From: Coffea arabica
Taxonomy: Eukaryota; Streptophyta; Magnoliopsida; Gentianales; Rubiaceae
NCBI RefSeq assembly: GCF_036785885.1
Contig: NC_092323.1
Location: 22,080,501 to 22,144,500, forward strand
Direction of reading: 5' to 3'
Length of the DNA stretch: 64,000 nt
Below the pieces are notes generated by a model. That model searched no databases. It worked only from the letters and a program-made list of their open reading frames with translations, and had not been told where the DNA came from. Of this stretch, positions 22,241-34,858 are shown piece after piece (the first letter of the stretch is position 1; each line of letters starts with the position of its first letter). The translations under genes were made by a program, and so were the position numbers.

Positions 22241-23960
22241 CCAAATTTAATAAAATCTAAATACATTGTTTTCTACAAGTATACAGATCATATATATCGT
22301 GTACAGGAATTATTAGGTATCGATCCCACAGAAAAGAATGTTAATTACTGATGGTTTTCAAACACTTTTATTAGTTAGACTATCAAAAATGTAAGAAATT
22401 AAATCTACACTACAAACATGAAAAATAACAATAGAAAATTCCTTGGGTTATGAAATTTCTCACTACTCTTACAAGTGAAAAAACTGATTAAGTGAATGTT
22501 ATTATTTTGACTAGTTATGGTGTAATTTCCTAATAAATGTGAAACTACTCTCGTAGTGAATCAATTATATTTGTAACTAAGTCATACCTATTTTTGTGGT
22601 TATAAAATTGACTACAAGTTTATTTCTTTTATGAAATTACATGCAACAAGCCGCTAAACTACAAAGGTGCTCCTCTACTCTTGTGAGTGCACTTCCTAAG
22701 TTTAACATTTCTTGAACTAGTGTTAAATTTCAATTCTCATTGTAAACTTAACATCTTAAAATTATCATAATTAATGACCAGTTAATCATGATTAGATAAG
22801 TAAAAGTGCTAAATAACTTACTCAAAAATATAATTCAAATAACCATGAAAATGTTCACATAACAATCATAGAAGCTTATCCACACCCTAGATATAAAAAC
22901 TAGTGAAACATAAAAGACATGAAAATAAGATCCAAACTTGTAATGTAATCAAACGTTAGAATTAATACAAGAAATAAAGTGATAGGAGAAATATAATCCT
23001 TGTCACATGAGCTCCAATCTCTCCATCTTCATCCTCAACTTCATGTATGCTTAGTTGCATACAAGATTTGGATGAAACAAACTATACTAATCTATCCTAA
23101 CTACTAAACTAAGAAAATTTTGTGAATGACTATATTTTTATGTAGTTTCTCTAGGATCCAAAGTTATGAAAATATGTTTTCAAACCCCCTAATTATAGAT
23201 GAATTCAAGTTCCAAATGAGTTGTTAACTTTTTAATGTAAAATGGTTTTTGAAATTCCCAAAATATTATTCTACAAGTATCCATGCTCTCTTTTTCACAA
23301 CTATAGCCAAATTCTTGATGAAATTGAGCTGTAAAAAGTTGTAAAAATATCAGAGCAATTATCTATGTAAGTTGCACAACTTTCTTAAGAATATGCGAGG
23401 TCAATACGCAGGTGTAAGGTTGCATATTGCACCCGCGTATTGCCTCCCTTATAGGTTTGCACTTTTCTAATCAGTTTTCAACATTGCTTTATTTTTACAC
23501 CAAATTTAACTGATATTTTCTCTATAAACTAACTCTCGTATAAAATAGGAAATTTGTAACCCTTTGAGCTAACTTTTCAATTCATCAAGAATCATCTAAT
23601 TTGAAACTTTGTAGACTAATAAATGATCAAAATACTCTTAAATGGTCAAAACTTGTTTCAACTTTCGATAACAAAAATGGCTGACTATATTTCAACTTTT
23701 TGACTAGAAAAACTCATGAACTAAATTTTGATGTCTTCATAAGAAATGTAAAGTTATGTCTTAGCTTCAAAATGGCTATAGAATCACCTCAATCCGATAC
23801 TTTGAGCTCAAGATATAGCCAAAATACCAAAATATATCAAAACTGTCAAACATTTCTTCTTTTATTCATGATTGCATTTCATCTTTTGAACATTTTGCAC
23901 TTCATATTTTCTTTAAATCACTTCAAATGATCAACAATAATCCAAATATCTTCTTCACTC
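22241..23960. repeat. Degenerate LTR-like repeat, copy 1
   Basis: Contains ATCGATCCCACAGAAAAGAA near 22320 (a phrase common in plant LTR sequences) and a series of motifs (AGTTATGGTGTAATTTCCT, AGTGAATCAATTA, CTTGTCACATGAGCTC, CTCAAGATATAGCCAAAATA) that recur in the same order at 57600-58990. No coding region survives. The family is not determined. Confidence 0.6.
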
Positions 23961-23964
23961 CATT

Positions 23965-26900
23965 TGGTGATTAAAAAGTTACAACAATTATTGACCTCTG
24001 TAATTCCCTTGTAAGTACTTCTAGTGTATCACCAATTATCCCAGCAATGGACGACAGGGTTGTGATGTCATACTTGGGCAATAGATAATTGTCAATTTGG
24101 TGAGAGATAATAAGTATTGACTGACTTTCTCCCTTATATAGTTCTTGGGAAAATCAAGGCCTTGTTTGCTTTGTAATTTTTCATAAAAAAATGTTTTTGT
24201 TTTCTATGAATACATTTTTCAATCATTTTTTTTTACATTATATATATCAAATCATCACAATATATTTTTTTATAAAAATTTCAAAAAATAGCAATCCAAA
24301 TAGACCTTAGATTTTTAATGAATGTAAAATGGATCTTTTATGGAAGAGTTGATGGTGGTGGTAGGTTAGGGGTGGTGACTGAGGGAAATGGAGATGGAAT
24401 TCACGTTTAGGTAGAAGTTGAATGAGTTTTTGCACCTGGACATTTTGGTAATTTAAGCCAAATCTTATTGCATTTAATATTGGTTCACTCCATTTTTGGG
24501 CTAATTACTTAGAATATTGCCGAAAAAAAAATCAGAAGAATGGTTGTCTTGACAGTGTGATAGTGCAAAACTATTGTTGCCGGGCTGACAAAATCCATTT
24601 TTTTTTCAAAAGAACAGTGGCTGCCGGGCTGTGTTAGCAAAAGAAACCACTTGTGTCAGTCCTGCCGGGCTGACTACAAAAGTTTTGAAAAAAATAGGCT
24701 GGACTTTTTTTAATGTTTTATAGAACTATCATGCAAGATTAAGATTGATGCTTGTTTCTCATTTTCTTCTGAACACTGAATATGGACCCTTATAATGAGA
24801 TCGAACCAATGCAACGCATAGCCGCTCAGGAACAAATAGCAACTTGGTTTATACAAAAAGTTTATTGCTCAAGGTCTAGCATGTGGTAAATTTAATTAGA
24901 TAGCTGTAGGTATAGGTGTCAAACAAATTTATTTAATTAAATTTATCCATATTCACCCATGAATAGATGGGTATGGATATCTTAAATTTTTGCATATGGA
25001 TATAAATGAGTTACCCATATTAAATGGGTATTATTGGGTAAGCCATCAAAGCTAATTAACTCATTTAAAATTGTCTTCCCCCAAATCTCCTCTCTTCCCT
25101 CACCCATTTTTTTAAAAGTTTTTCATTTTGTCATGATATTTACTACTTTTGTTTCATTATTATTATTATTATTTGTTAATTTTATCTTATCATTTTATTT
25201 TCTCTTAGTTTATTAATTTGCTCATTTCTCAGTATTACCAATTTATGACAAATTTTATCCTTTTTTCGTACCTTTCCAAAATGAAATTTTAAATTTGCAC
25301 ACGAATAAAATGCTAGGGGTTCAAAATTTTTGGATTAAATTTTTATGTTAACTTTTATAGTAGTTAGTTCAAATTTTTATATTCTTACTGTTCAATTATT
25401 AAATAGTATGTAATTTTGTGACATAAAGTATGGATGGGTAAAAAATTGGTAATTAGGCTTATTGCATATTACAAGTAAATATTTAAAACTAATAATGAGT
25501 GCAAAAGATGGTATAAATTGATAACTTAGTTTGGAAAAATGAATTTAAATAAGTTTACCGAAAGTTAAAATAAATGGGTTATAATTGTAAAAATTGAGTT
25601 TGAAACCTTCTACTTATTATACTGAATAAAAAAAGATTATAACGAAACAAGTGCTATAAAAAAATAAATTTAGAAAGGAAAAAAAGGAACCCAAAAAAAA
25701 TGTGAATTTATCCATATGATATAACTGCTGGCGTGGTGACCGAGTGAAAGTTGGGGAGGAATAGACAATAAAATATGGAAGCTAAGGGTTGGAAAGTCCA
25801 CACCACCTGTGAGTCAGATACATATAGAGAGTCTGAGAGATGAGAAGAGAAACACTTGGAAACTAAGTGCATGTGGTGCTGCACCTTTTTTTTTTTTTTT
25901 TTCCAAACTTTTCGAGTCTCTGCCGGGCTGACAGAGTCCGGCAAGACTGACACTTTTTTTATAAAAAATTTTTTTTCATTAGCTATCGGACTGACTAAGT
26001 CCGACAGCAATAGTATACAACCATTCTTCCGATTTTTTTTTTTTTTTTACAATATTCTAAGTAATTAGCCTCATTTTTGAATCTTATATCTACTTTATGA
26101 ACTTTTGAAAAGTTGCACACCATTTCTGAGTATTGATTCTTCCGACTTCCATATCCGAAATTCTCCCAAATATTTAAGATGATGGGCAATATTTTTTTAA
26201 GGGGTTTTTTTATTTCTTCAGTTTTTATGTTTTCAGCTGGAAAATCTATGTTGGGATAACATTTTATATTTAGTCACGTTGTTTTTTCATAATTTTTTTA
26301 TAATAATTATTAGTTTACTAAGCAAGCTCTTGCTGCAAAGATGATTTTAGCAATTCAGCCTTGATGATGGCTTTTATGCTATCTAATTGCCATAGTTTTT
26401 TTCCACCCTCCACTAGTAGTCTAAAAGGATAATCAATTCCTTTTGACAAGAGAATTAAAATTAAAAGTTTATTTTATTGCTATGTTGGCAGGATTTGTCT
26501 GCTGAGTTTGTGTTTGAATTTTTTAAGAAGTGTTACGTAAATAATTATAGTTGCAATGGGTATAGTTTATCGGAGTTAAATGTCTTGATTTTTAGGTGTT
26601 CTTAAACTCCTAATTAAGCCGGTGTTCGCAAGGATAATGATGGTATTCATGAAAAATACTTTAAGATATTAGTGTGAGCAATTTTGAATATGGTATTTAC
26701 GTGTTAAATTTTATGGACCATTGAGGCCTTAATAATGAATCCCATGAAGACGGATGCAAGGTAAATATGCTATGTGTCTATATTAAAAAAGAAAGTTCAG
26801 AAATAGATATGAAACTATCCACAATAGAGTTGCGGTCTTGTAGTTAGAGAAATCTTTAAGGGTAATGTTTTTATACATTGTAAATATATACTGGTGCGAT

Positions 26901-27600
26901 ATTTTTTATGTACTGTCAGTGTTCAACATGGACAGATGTACAAACTTTTTGTTTCTGTGAGTACTATAATAAGTAGTGCCTCTTCAAACAAAATAATAAT
27001 AATAATAATAATAAAAGGAAAAGGCTTCAAATTCTTTTTTAATTTAAGTGTTCTTCGAATTTAAAAAACAAAAAACGCAAAACGTCCAACCATACATCTA
27101 TGTACCTTGGACTCGTCCTTTTGTACCTAAATTAATTCCATCCTATTGTCCTCAAAAGGAAATTCAAAGGCAATACGTGGTTAGAATTTCATTTGGGTAA
27201 GTTGCAAAACAAATAATCCATTTTCCTAATGGGTTATTACTTTATATCTACTAGTAGTATCTTATCATTTTTGCATTATTTTAATAATCTTATAGTCTTT
27301 CTTTTAATAAACTGATCCTCTACGCTGTCCTCTTTGTTATTGCTTTGTAAGCTAGTTGCACTCTTATTTAGAGAAGACATTTTAATACCGCACAAGTATA
27401 CATTAACAATGTATAAACAAAAATTTCCTCTTTTTTATTTCCCACTTTTTCTCTACTTCATTTATCTAATAAATCTCATGCTCCTAATTTTTCATAAAAA
27501 AATCTCGTCATGCAAAGCAAACACCAGACTATCTCTTTCCTATCGCATCCACCACAGTCACAAAATCATTTAAGTATGCTAATTTAGCATACTTGGCAAT
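23965..27600 (+). repeat. NLR upstream block B, copy at NLR-B
   Basis: Starting at ACAATTATTGACCTCTGTAA, this block matches 49570-51600 upstream of NLR-D in the same order (ATGGACGACAGGGTTGTGAT, GATGGTGGTGGTAGGTTA, TTAAGATGATGGGCAA, CGTCCAACCATAC). The main difference is the TIR element 24499-26070, present only here. No gene in it; the ORF at 27334-27573 is not supported. Confidence 0.75.
24499..26070. mobile_element. Non-autonomous MULE-like TIR element, 1572 bp
   Basis: The termini are perfect inverted repeats for 20 bases (GGCTAATTACTTAGAATATT at the left, its complement ending at 26070). They extend imperfectly through the A/T run to GAAGAATGGTTGT, about 55 bases. The flanks CCATTTTTG (24490-24498) and TCATTTTTG (26071-26079) form a 9-bp target duplication with one mismatch. 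The paralogous block near 50080 lacks the insertion. Sub-terminal words of the type TGCCGGGCTGACA are repeated on both sides. No transposase ORF. A 9-bp duplication indicates the Mutator superfamily. Confidence 0.85.
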
Positions 27601-27796
27601 CATAGTACTGGTTTTATAATTGACCTCCTATAAATTATATCTTGGATTAGTTCTATTGTTTCTTTTTTTTAGTATGGATTAAAAATGTAAATTAATTTAT
27701 ACTCAATCTTTTTTGCTAAATAATTTCCTCATGTGTCATTTCGTTAATACTAGCTTTAGTGATGTATTTGTTACTCTTAGAATGATTAATAATATA

Positions 27797-28431
27797 TTTA
27801 TTGATAAAGATGTACATTAAATGTGGGCATGGTAGTAGATTGGTAAACTAATTACACGTTAAATTGTAATCCACTTTCTAATTGAAAAATATAATTAACT
27901 TTTAACTTCTTTAGAATACCTTTATTTAATGTACTTTGTTATCAGTGAGTCTAAGCTATCTTATTCAATAATTACTTTAATTCATGCCTTAAATGGTACA
28001 GCTTCCATCAATATTATTATTGTAATTAATATAAAGATATAATAATTGATCATACTCCTAATATTAATGTAAGGATATTAATAAAATTACTCTTTCAATA
28101 ATTACTTTAGTATTATAACTATTTTACAATCTTTGTAGATATTATTGAAAATGAACAGTACGTATTATAAATCATTTACTGCTTTAGTATCTTCATTTGC
28201 CTCCAATCGGCATCGTTTCTATGCGGTGTAAAAATGTCCATTACCTGGAAATGCAACTTGGCCGACAGTTGGCAAAAGTTCCCTCGTTTAGGCCCCAGGG
28301 TAGGGACCTGAGGTCACCACCAGAATCCTGCAGGTTGCAACAAGAAAAGAACGAGTCTGGTCCCAGAGTGAATGGAAGATGCAACCATGAAGATAAAATA
28401 TTTCTGGATACATTTTTTAATATTTTTTAAT

Positions 28432-28462
<31 letters not shown>

Positions 28463-29626
28463 TAAATCAGGGAAGTTGTCCAACTGGAGCCAGAATATGA
28501 TAGAAGCAAACACCAGAATATGTCTTTCCTGTTGCATCCGTCTCGCTAGCATAGGCTAACTTCTATATAGACTAAAAAAATGTAAGCTACCGTATACTTA
28601 GTGCAATAATTTTTTCTTACTAATTTCCTCATATTTCCTTTGGCTAATACACTAGTTTTGGTGTTGTATTGATTACTCCCCTACCGGCTACCGCCTAAAG
28701 TCTCCAACAAGGAAAGAAGAAAGAGTCCCGCCCACAATATTTGACTAAGTTTAGTCAAGGTACAAATCGGAAGGGATAAAATACAGTAACGGAGTGGTTG
28801 GATAGCAAATTATTTTCAGCAGTGAGACCTATTTATGCAGTTTTTTTTTTTGGTTACTGCGATCTTGAGAATATTCGTCTAAATATAGAATCCTCATGGT
28901 TGACAACAAACAGACAATAATTAGAGTATAAACACCTGTATTCTTACTTGTTGAAGTATAGACAGGGCAAAATTGGTTTCAAAATAAGATTCTCCAATTT
29001 TGTAGCCTAAGACCACAAAATAAGCGTTAGACATTGTGTGTTATCTGATTGTTATGACTTTTTCCGCCCTCCTCTATAGTAGTCAAAGAGCAATCAATAC
29101 CTTTTTACAAGAGAATCACACTTAAAATACATCATATTGATGAAAAATGTTACCTTAATATGTCTAGAGTTTTAGGTGTCCTCGAACTTCTAATTGAGTT
29201 GGCATTGGCAAGGATAATGATGGTATTGATGAAAAAATAGTTCACGATATTAATAATATAATATGAGAAGTTTTGACAAAAGCTTATATTAGGCGTTTTC
29301 ATTCAGGTAAAATTATAACTATTTACAGTTTTTCTAGGTATCGAAAATGAACAGCAAGTATTATGAAACAGTTACTGCTTTATTATCTGGATTTGCCTCG
29401 AATTGGTATCGTTTACTTGGAAACGCATTCCGGCCGAAAGTAGACAAAAGCTGAACCCTTTAGGCCCCAGGAAAGGGCCCCGATTGTGGCCACAGGCCAG
29501 GCCAGGAAAATAAAGAGTCTAGCCGACGACATTTGACTATTTTCATATCATGAGAAAGTTGTAAACCTTGAACTAATGTTTATTCAACATACAAATTTGA
29601 TCTCAGAGTGAATAGAAGATACAATA
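27797..29626 (+). repeat. NLR upstream block A, copy at NLR-B (promoter side)
   Basis: Begins near TTATTGATAAAGATGTACAT and matches 36568-38841 upstream of NLR-C, up to the ATG. Shared landmarks are ATGCGGTGTAAAAATGTCCA, the palindromic TTGAC element (28741) and ATCTCAGAGTGAATAGAAGA just before the start codon. It therefore contains the presumed promoter and 5' UTR. An (AT)n run lies at about 28430-28462. Confidence 0.75.
28741..28758. promoter_or_regulatory. Inverted W-box pair upstream of NLR-B
   Basis: TTGACTAAGTTTAGTCAA holds two opposed TTGACT cores separated by a few bases, 886 bases before the NLR-B start. TTGAC is the core of the WRKY-binding W-box, typical of defence genes. The 18 bases are identical upstream of NLR-C. 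Confidence 0.45.
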
Positions 29627-32600
29627 ATGGAGATATCCTGCAGCAGTAGCCGTAGTTGCTTTGAGCTCGCTCTAGAATATATTCGCTGCTTGCATGGTAC
29701 CACCACAGGGTGCGGTTATCTTATCTGGAAGCTGCAGAGGGGGGTAAGACTATTACAAGGCTTTGATCTGTATCTGACAAAGTGTAGGAGGAGGAACCAT
29801 GAAACCTGTTTGGAACAAGATGAGAAGGAGAAGGATGTTACGTCTTCAAGAATTCAAGATCTGATTACCAGGAGAATGCAAGATCTTGAATTTGCTTGCA
29901 GCGGATGCTTGGATCATTCAAGATCGCTTCATTCGACTCGTGTTAAAAGTGAGCTCACCATATTCCTGGAAGCAATCAAGTTGTTTTTCGAAACAGATAT
30001 CAAAGATCTGCTGCACTGTTACTGGCTGCGAGATCCAGAGCTAGTTATTGATTTCATTGATTCTGTTTCCGAGATTCTGGAGGAAATTTTCTTATCCCAT
30101 TTCAAACGCCTTGACGAGGAGCTAATGTTCTTGAAGAGTTTCATTTGCTTTGCTATACTTCGCGGTGTCAAGGGTCAGCAACTGACAGATCTCTTGATTC
30201 ACGCTGAAGTGATGGCTATCAATGCATTACACTTGGTTTCTAGATGGTGCTTTCACACAGATAATGAACTACAGAATGAAACAGAACTTCAAATATCTCG
30301 ACTAATACGTGAGAAGATTAATCCCGGTGATCCCAAGGTCCTAGAAACTTACATCCATGTCTTGACTGCTTCAAAGTTATCAAGATCGTCAGACACTTCA
30401 GCTCTGGAGAAGAGTAAGCAAACAGTAGCTGACTTTATGGATTATCTCGTTCAGAATACTGCGGAGCTATTACAACCTTGTACCGGCACTCCAGTCCCGA
30501 TTATGAATCAAATGCTCAAAATTGTTGAGGGGTTAAGATTCCTGACAATCCTTCTTAGGCATCAGGAGAAGTTCAAAGAGCTATGCCATGAAATGAAGAA
30601 TCTTATTGGAATTGTGGCCTGTGATGCAGCGATTGTAATCTTCTCCCTTTTTGTGAATCAAATCGATGAAGGCTTGGCCAAGGAAACCGATCTTGTTCTT
30701 TTTCATTTGCTCAAAGTGTTCAAGCTTATAAGGGCAGAATTTACACAGGTCTATCCACTAACATCAGTATCGAGATTTGGTTTTCCTAGGATCAGAGAGT
30801 TGGGCTCTATGGATTTTCTTCTAAGAAATCTACAGGAACTAGCAAGGTCTGATGAAATTAATGGTTCAAATGCTTTTCCAGTGGATAAAATCCAGACGAT
30901 CCAAGAGGATTTTGAATTTTTAAGATCTTTCCTGAAGAAAATCAAGGAGCAACGCAACCAGAACGAAAAACTTCAAGCTTTCTGGAGTCGTGTTATGGAG
31001 GTTGCATATAAAGCAGAGGTAGTGATCGATTGGACACTTGTTGGTGATGGATGTGAATATTTTTTGGATGATGTTGCTCGAGATATCAATGTTATGAAGA
31101 TTGAGGCTCAAGCGATCTATGATAGCATAAGCTATGTTGGTGAAACCACCAAGGGAGTTACCAAGACTTTCACTCACGTGCCATCACAAGTTACTGCCGC
31201 CACGTGCAATAAAGATCTGGTGCCTCTCGACGACGAGGTGGAAAATATCACTAAAAGTCTTACAAGAGGAGGATCAAGGCGGTTGGATGTTGTTTGCATC
31301 GTGGGTATGCCTGGGCTTGGTAAGACCATGGTTCAAAGTCGCGGTCGAGGTCGCGGCTTGGAACGTTCCACATCGGTTTCGGCATATCGGTCACGGTCTC
31401 GGTGAGACGCAAATTTTAAAGAATTTAATATTCTAAAAATTGTTAATAATATAAAAAAAGTATGCTAAACAAAAATAATAAAAAATAGCCAAAGAAATGG
31501 CCAAATCAATCCGTCGCGGTGTAACTCGGCTGATTTCTCGTCTTGACTCGGGATAACTCGAACTGACTCAGTGTGACTCGGCCGAATCAATCCGTCGCGG
31601 TGACGTCTCGGCCGATTTCTCGGCGAGATGACTATCTCGGTCTCGATTCGTCGCGGTCTCGTCTCGGACTAGTCCGAGACGGTGACGACTCGGCCGAGTC
31701 GTCTCGGTCTCGGCCGAGTCTTCGAACCATGGGTAAGACCACATTAGCTAATAGAGTTTACAATTCTCCATCAGTAATGTCGCATTTCCACATTCGTGCT
31801 TGGTGCATTGTTTCTCAAGCATATAGCATGCACAACATGTTAGTTCAGATATTGGGTAGTATTGAATCAGGGAAACTTGAGCAATATCAAAAGGTGGATG
31901 AAGATGATTTGGCTGTAAAGCTAAAACAAGTTTTGTTGAGAAATAAGTATCTCTTGGTTTTGGATGATTTGTGGGACGCTAAGGCTTGGAATTTGTTGGA
32001 GAGATCATTGCCCGATGACGACAATGGAAGCAGGATTCTCATCACGAGCAGATTGCAGAATTTGTCTCTACAATTCAAACCTGATAGCAAGATTCAACAT
32101 CTCCGCCACCTTACCGACGAAGAGAGTTGGAATTTGCTGCAGAAAAAGCTATTTGGCAAAGAAGGTTGTCCACCAAGACTAAGTCGAGTTGCATCTCAAA
32201 TAGCAAAATCTTGTAGGGGCTTACCTCTCACGATTGTCCTTGTTGCTGGAATTCTTGCTAATACTGCAGAAGACTACTGGGAAGAAGTTACAAAGAGTCT
32301 AACTTCCAGTATTGTCCTTGATGACAAATACTGCATGAAGACACTTGAGCTGAGTTACAGTCATTTACCAGATGATTTGAAGCCATGCCTTCTTTACTTT
32401 GGTGCATTTAAAGAAGACGAAGATGTTCCTGTCCAAAGGTTGTTATGGCTCTGGATCTCTGAAGGATTCATGCGAAAGACTGAAGGAAAGAGATTAGAGA
32501 ATGTGGCAGATGACTACTTGAGGAACCTGGTTGATAGAAGTTTAGTTATGGTTTCCAAACAAAGAAGTACGGGTGGTGCCAAAGCCTGCCGAGTTCATGA

Positions 32601-33828
32601 TTTGGTACACGAGTTTTGTGTGAAAAAAGCCAAAGAAGAAAACTTTCTGCATGTTTTGCATAGTTGGAATGATCTTACTGGCCCAAGCAGCCTCCTCCGA
32701 GTTTGTGATCAAAATGCCATGAATTTGATGATTTGGGAGGTAGCTCTAAAATTTCCCAATGTACGCAGTTTGTTATTGTTTAAGGAGGATGATTTGGGGT
32801 TTTGGTTTCCTAAACTTCTAAGAGTGTTGGATTTGGGGGAATTGGAGTTTGTTGCATTTTTTCCTATGGAAGTACTTCTGCTTGCTCATTTGAGATACTT
32901 GGCTCTTTGTACTAGAGGAGTAAATTTCATCCCAGCTGCAATAGCAAACCTCTCGAGGTTACAAACTTTTCTGCTACGAGGAAACACCTCTAATTGTTTG
33001 TTACCGAAGACTATCTGGAATATTAAGACATTGAGACATTTATGGACTACAAATGCCGCTGTTGGTTTCATTTTTCCTGTTGAAAATCTTGAAGTATCCC
33101 CAGGCTTAATTCATTTAGACACTTTAAGCCTTGCCATTGATCCCTCCTCTCAAAGCTTGCAAAAGATACTGAAAAAGTTACCAAACATCCGCAGGCTAAG
33201 ATGTAAGATGACGGAATCAAGAGAAGAACCTACCAGAATTGGCGACGGGATTCTCGTGTTTGATTGGTTGAGTAAACTAGAATCACTTAATCTGCTTTTC
33301 TTTGACGGATATGGATTTCAATTTCCATTGAATTTGAAGAAGTTGACTCTCTTTTGCAATCAGCAACTGTGGAGTGAAATCTCAACAATTGGAAAGTTGC
33401 CCAAACTTGAAGTGCTTAAATTACTCGAAGACTCCGTCTCTGGGGAAGAATGGGAAATGAAAGAAGAGGGGTTCCCTAAGCTCCGAGTCTTGAAATTGTC
33501 ACACTTGTGGAACTTTCGCAGCTGGACTGCATCTTCTGATAATTTTCCCCGTCTTGAGAAATTGGTTGTGCGCGATTGTCCGATGTTGGAAGAGGTGCCT
33601 TCTTGTTTAGGGGAATGTCCGACTCTTGAAATGATTGAGGTGAGAGAGTGTCGCAAGTCTGTTGCAAGTTCAGTGAAGCAAATTCAACAAGAACAGAGAG
33701 ATATGGGAAATGAGTCTCTAAAGATCTCAATTGAAGATTGGGGTGATGAATGGAGTTCCAGCGAAGAAGAAGAAGAATCAGAGTCCAGTTCCTTAGAAAC
33801 AGAGTCAATCTCCTCACAAGGAGTCTAA
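29627..33828 (+). pseudogene. NLR-B: R1-type CC-NB-LRR gene split by a MITE in the P-loop
   Basis: The start MEISCSSSRSCFEL matches NLR-C and NLR-D. The first part (29627 to about 31327) encodes the R1-like N-terminal region and CC segment (FLRSFLKKI, AEVVID) up to the P-loop GMPGLGKT at residues 560-567. There a 405-bp MITE plus 8-bp duplication intervenes and a stop follows at 31403. The second part resumes at 31732 in another frame with GKTTLANRVY and continues unbroken through kinase-2 (LVLDDLWD), GLPLT, the MHD-like VHDLVHEF and the LRRs to TAA at 33826-33828, with the acidic tail. The family product is an intracellular immune receptor. As it stands this copy could give only a truncated N-terminal protein, or an NB-LRR protein from a downstream ATG (31729) made by the insertion junction. 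Confidence 0.93.
31327..31731. mobile_element. hAT-like MITE in the NLR-B P-loop
   Basis: The 405-bp insert has ends CATGGTTCAAAG and, inverted, CATGGTTCGAAG. It is flanked by the perfect 8-bp duplication GGTAAGAC (31319-31326 and 31732-31739), the hallmark of hAT transposons. Its interior is AT-rich in the middle, and both sides carry many CGGTCTCGG / TCGGCCGAGTC words. Comparison with NLR-C at 40530 shows the empty site. Confidence 0.9.
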
Positions 33829-34272
33829 TTCAAGTTTCTTGAAAGCAATTTCTGGAGCTTCCCCCATTTTTGTTGTTGACTAGATGCTTATCGTCACTTT
33901 TCCTTCTTTGTATCTCGGTCAGAGTAGTACAGAAACTTTTTAATTGCTTCTCTTTTTCCTCGACAAAGAACCATACACTCAATTAATTAATATGTTAAAA
34001 CATCTATTTTTTTTTGCAACAAATGAAGATGCAAGTTCATTTCTTTTCTCGCTGAGTAATTTGGATTTGATTATGTGGGATAACTAAGATGGGAAAGGAA
34101 AAAAAATTCACCTATGTGAAGTTCTGTGCAGTATTTAGTAAATGATGCTTTCGAAATTATGCTCGAGGAAATTGGTTTTTTTTCTTCTATAGGTTTGATT
34201 TTTTTTTGATATCTTTATGCTGACTTTGTCCACAACCCAACCGATAACCCATCCTATTGCTGCTTTAAATAC

Positions 34273-34305
<33 letters not shown>

Positions 34306-34858
34306 CCCACAGACAATATCATAATACTCCATTTGGGAAAGTTTGTGCTTTTCCGTTTCTATTTATTGCTATGAACAAAATAGTAGATTTGTTTTACATT
34401 AAGGAAAAAATATAACATAAACCTGTTTGGTGCATGATGCCATTTTAAACATAAAAAGGTAATTATATTTAGTTGGGCAGTACCATTTGTTGCCTAAAAG
34501 AATGATTGGGCTATTAAGCTCGACCCAAATAGTAATATCAAATCAAATGGTTAATATGTTTAATACTTATACATGTTCAAAACAAATAATTTTTTTTTGT
34601 TAAATAACATTTTTTAATATGTTTTAAAATTTTTTTTGTTAAATAACATATTTACCTTAAATCACTATTCTTTTAATTAAACAATATCTAATCAAAAAGT
34701 TAGTAAATATATATATGCTAAATTCATAAATTTGGTTTTTTTTTGCTCATATATTATGTAGAAAATTTTTAAATATTAAAAATATGTATAATTCAAGTCA
34801 ACCTGTTCTTGGTCCGAAAGCATATTTCAACAACAAAAAAAAAAAGGTAGAGATGAGA
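33829..34858. other. NLR-B 3' UTR and spacer
   Basis: The first 200 bases match the 3' flank of NLR-A (TCAAGTTTCTTGAAAGCAAT, CAATTAATTAATATGTTAAA). The hexamer seen after NLR-A is altered here. A (CATA)n/(TA)n microsatellite occupies about 34270-34308. No gene. Confidence 0.6.

Noticed and set aside
31328..31731. The insert in NLR-B considered as a retained intron
   Set aside because: It has TIRs and an 8-bp target duplication, and lacks a GT...AG pair at its borders; the paralogues have no intron there.
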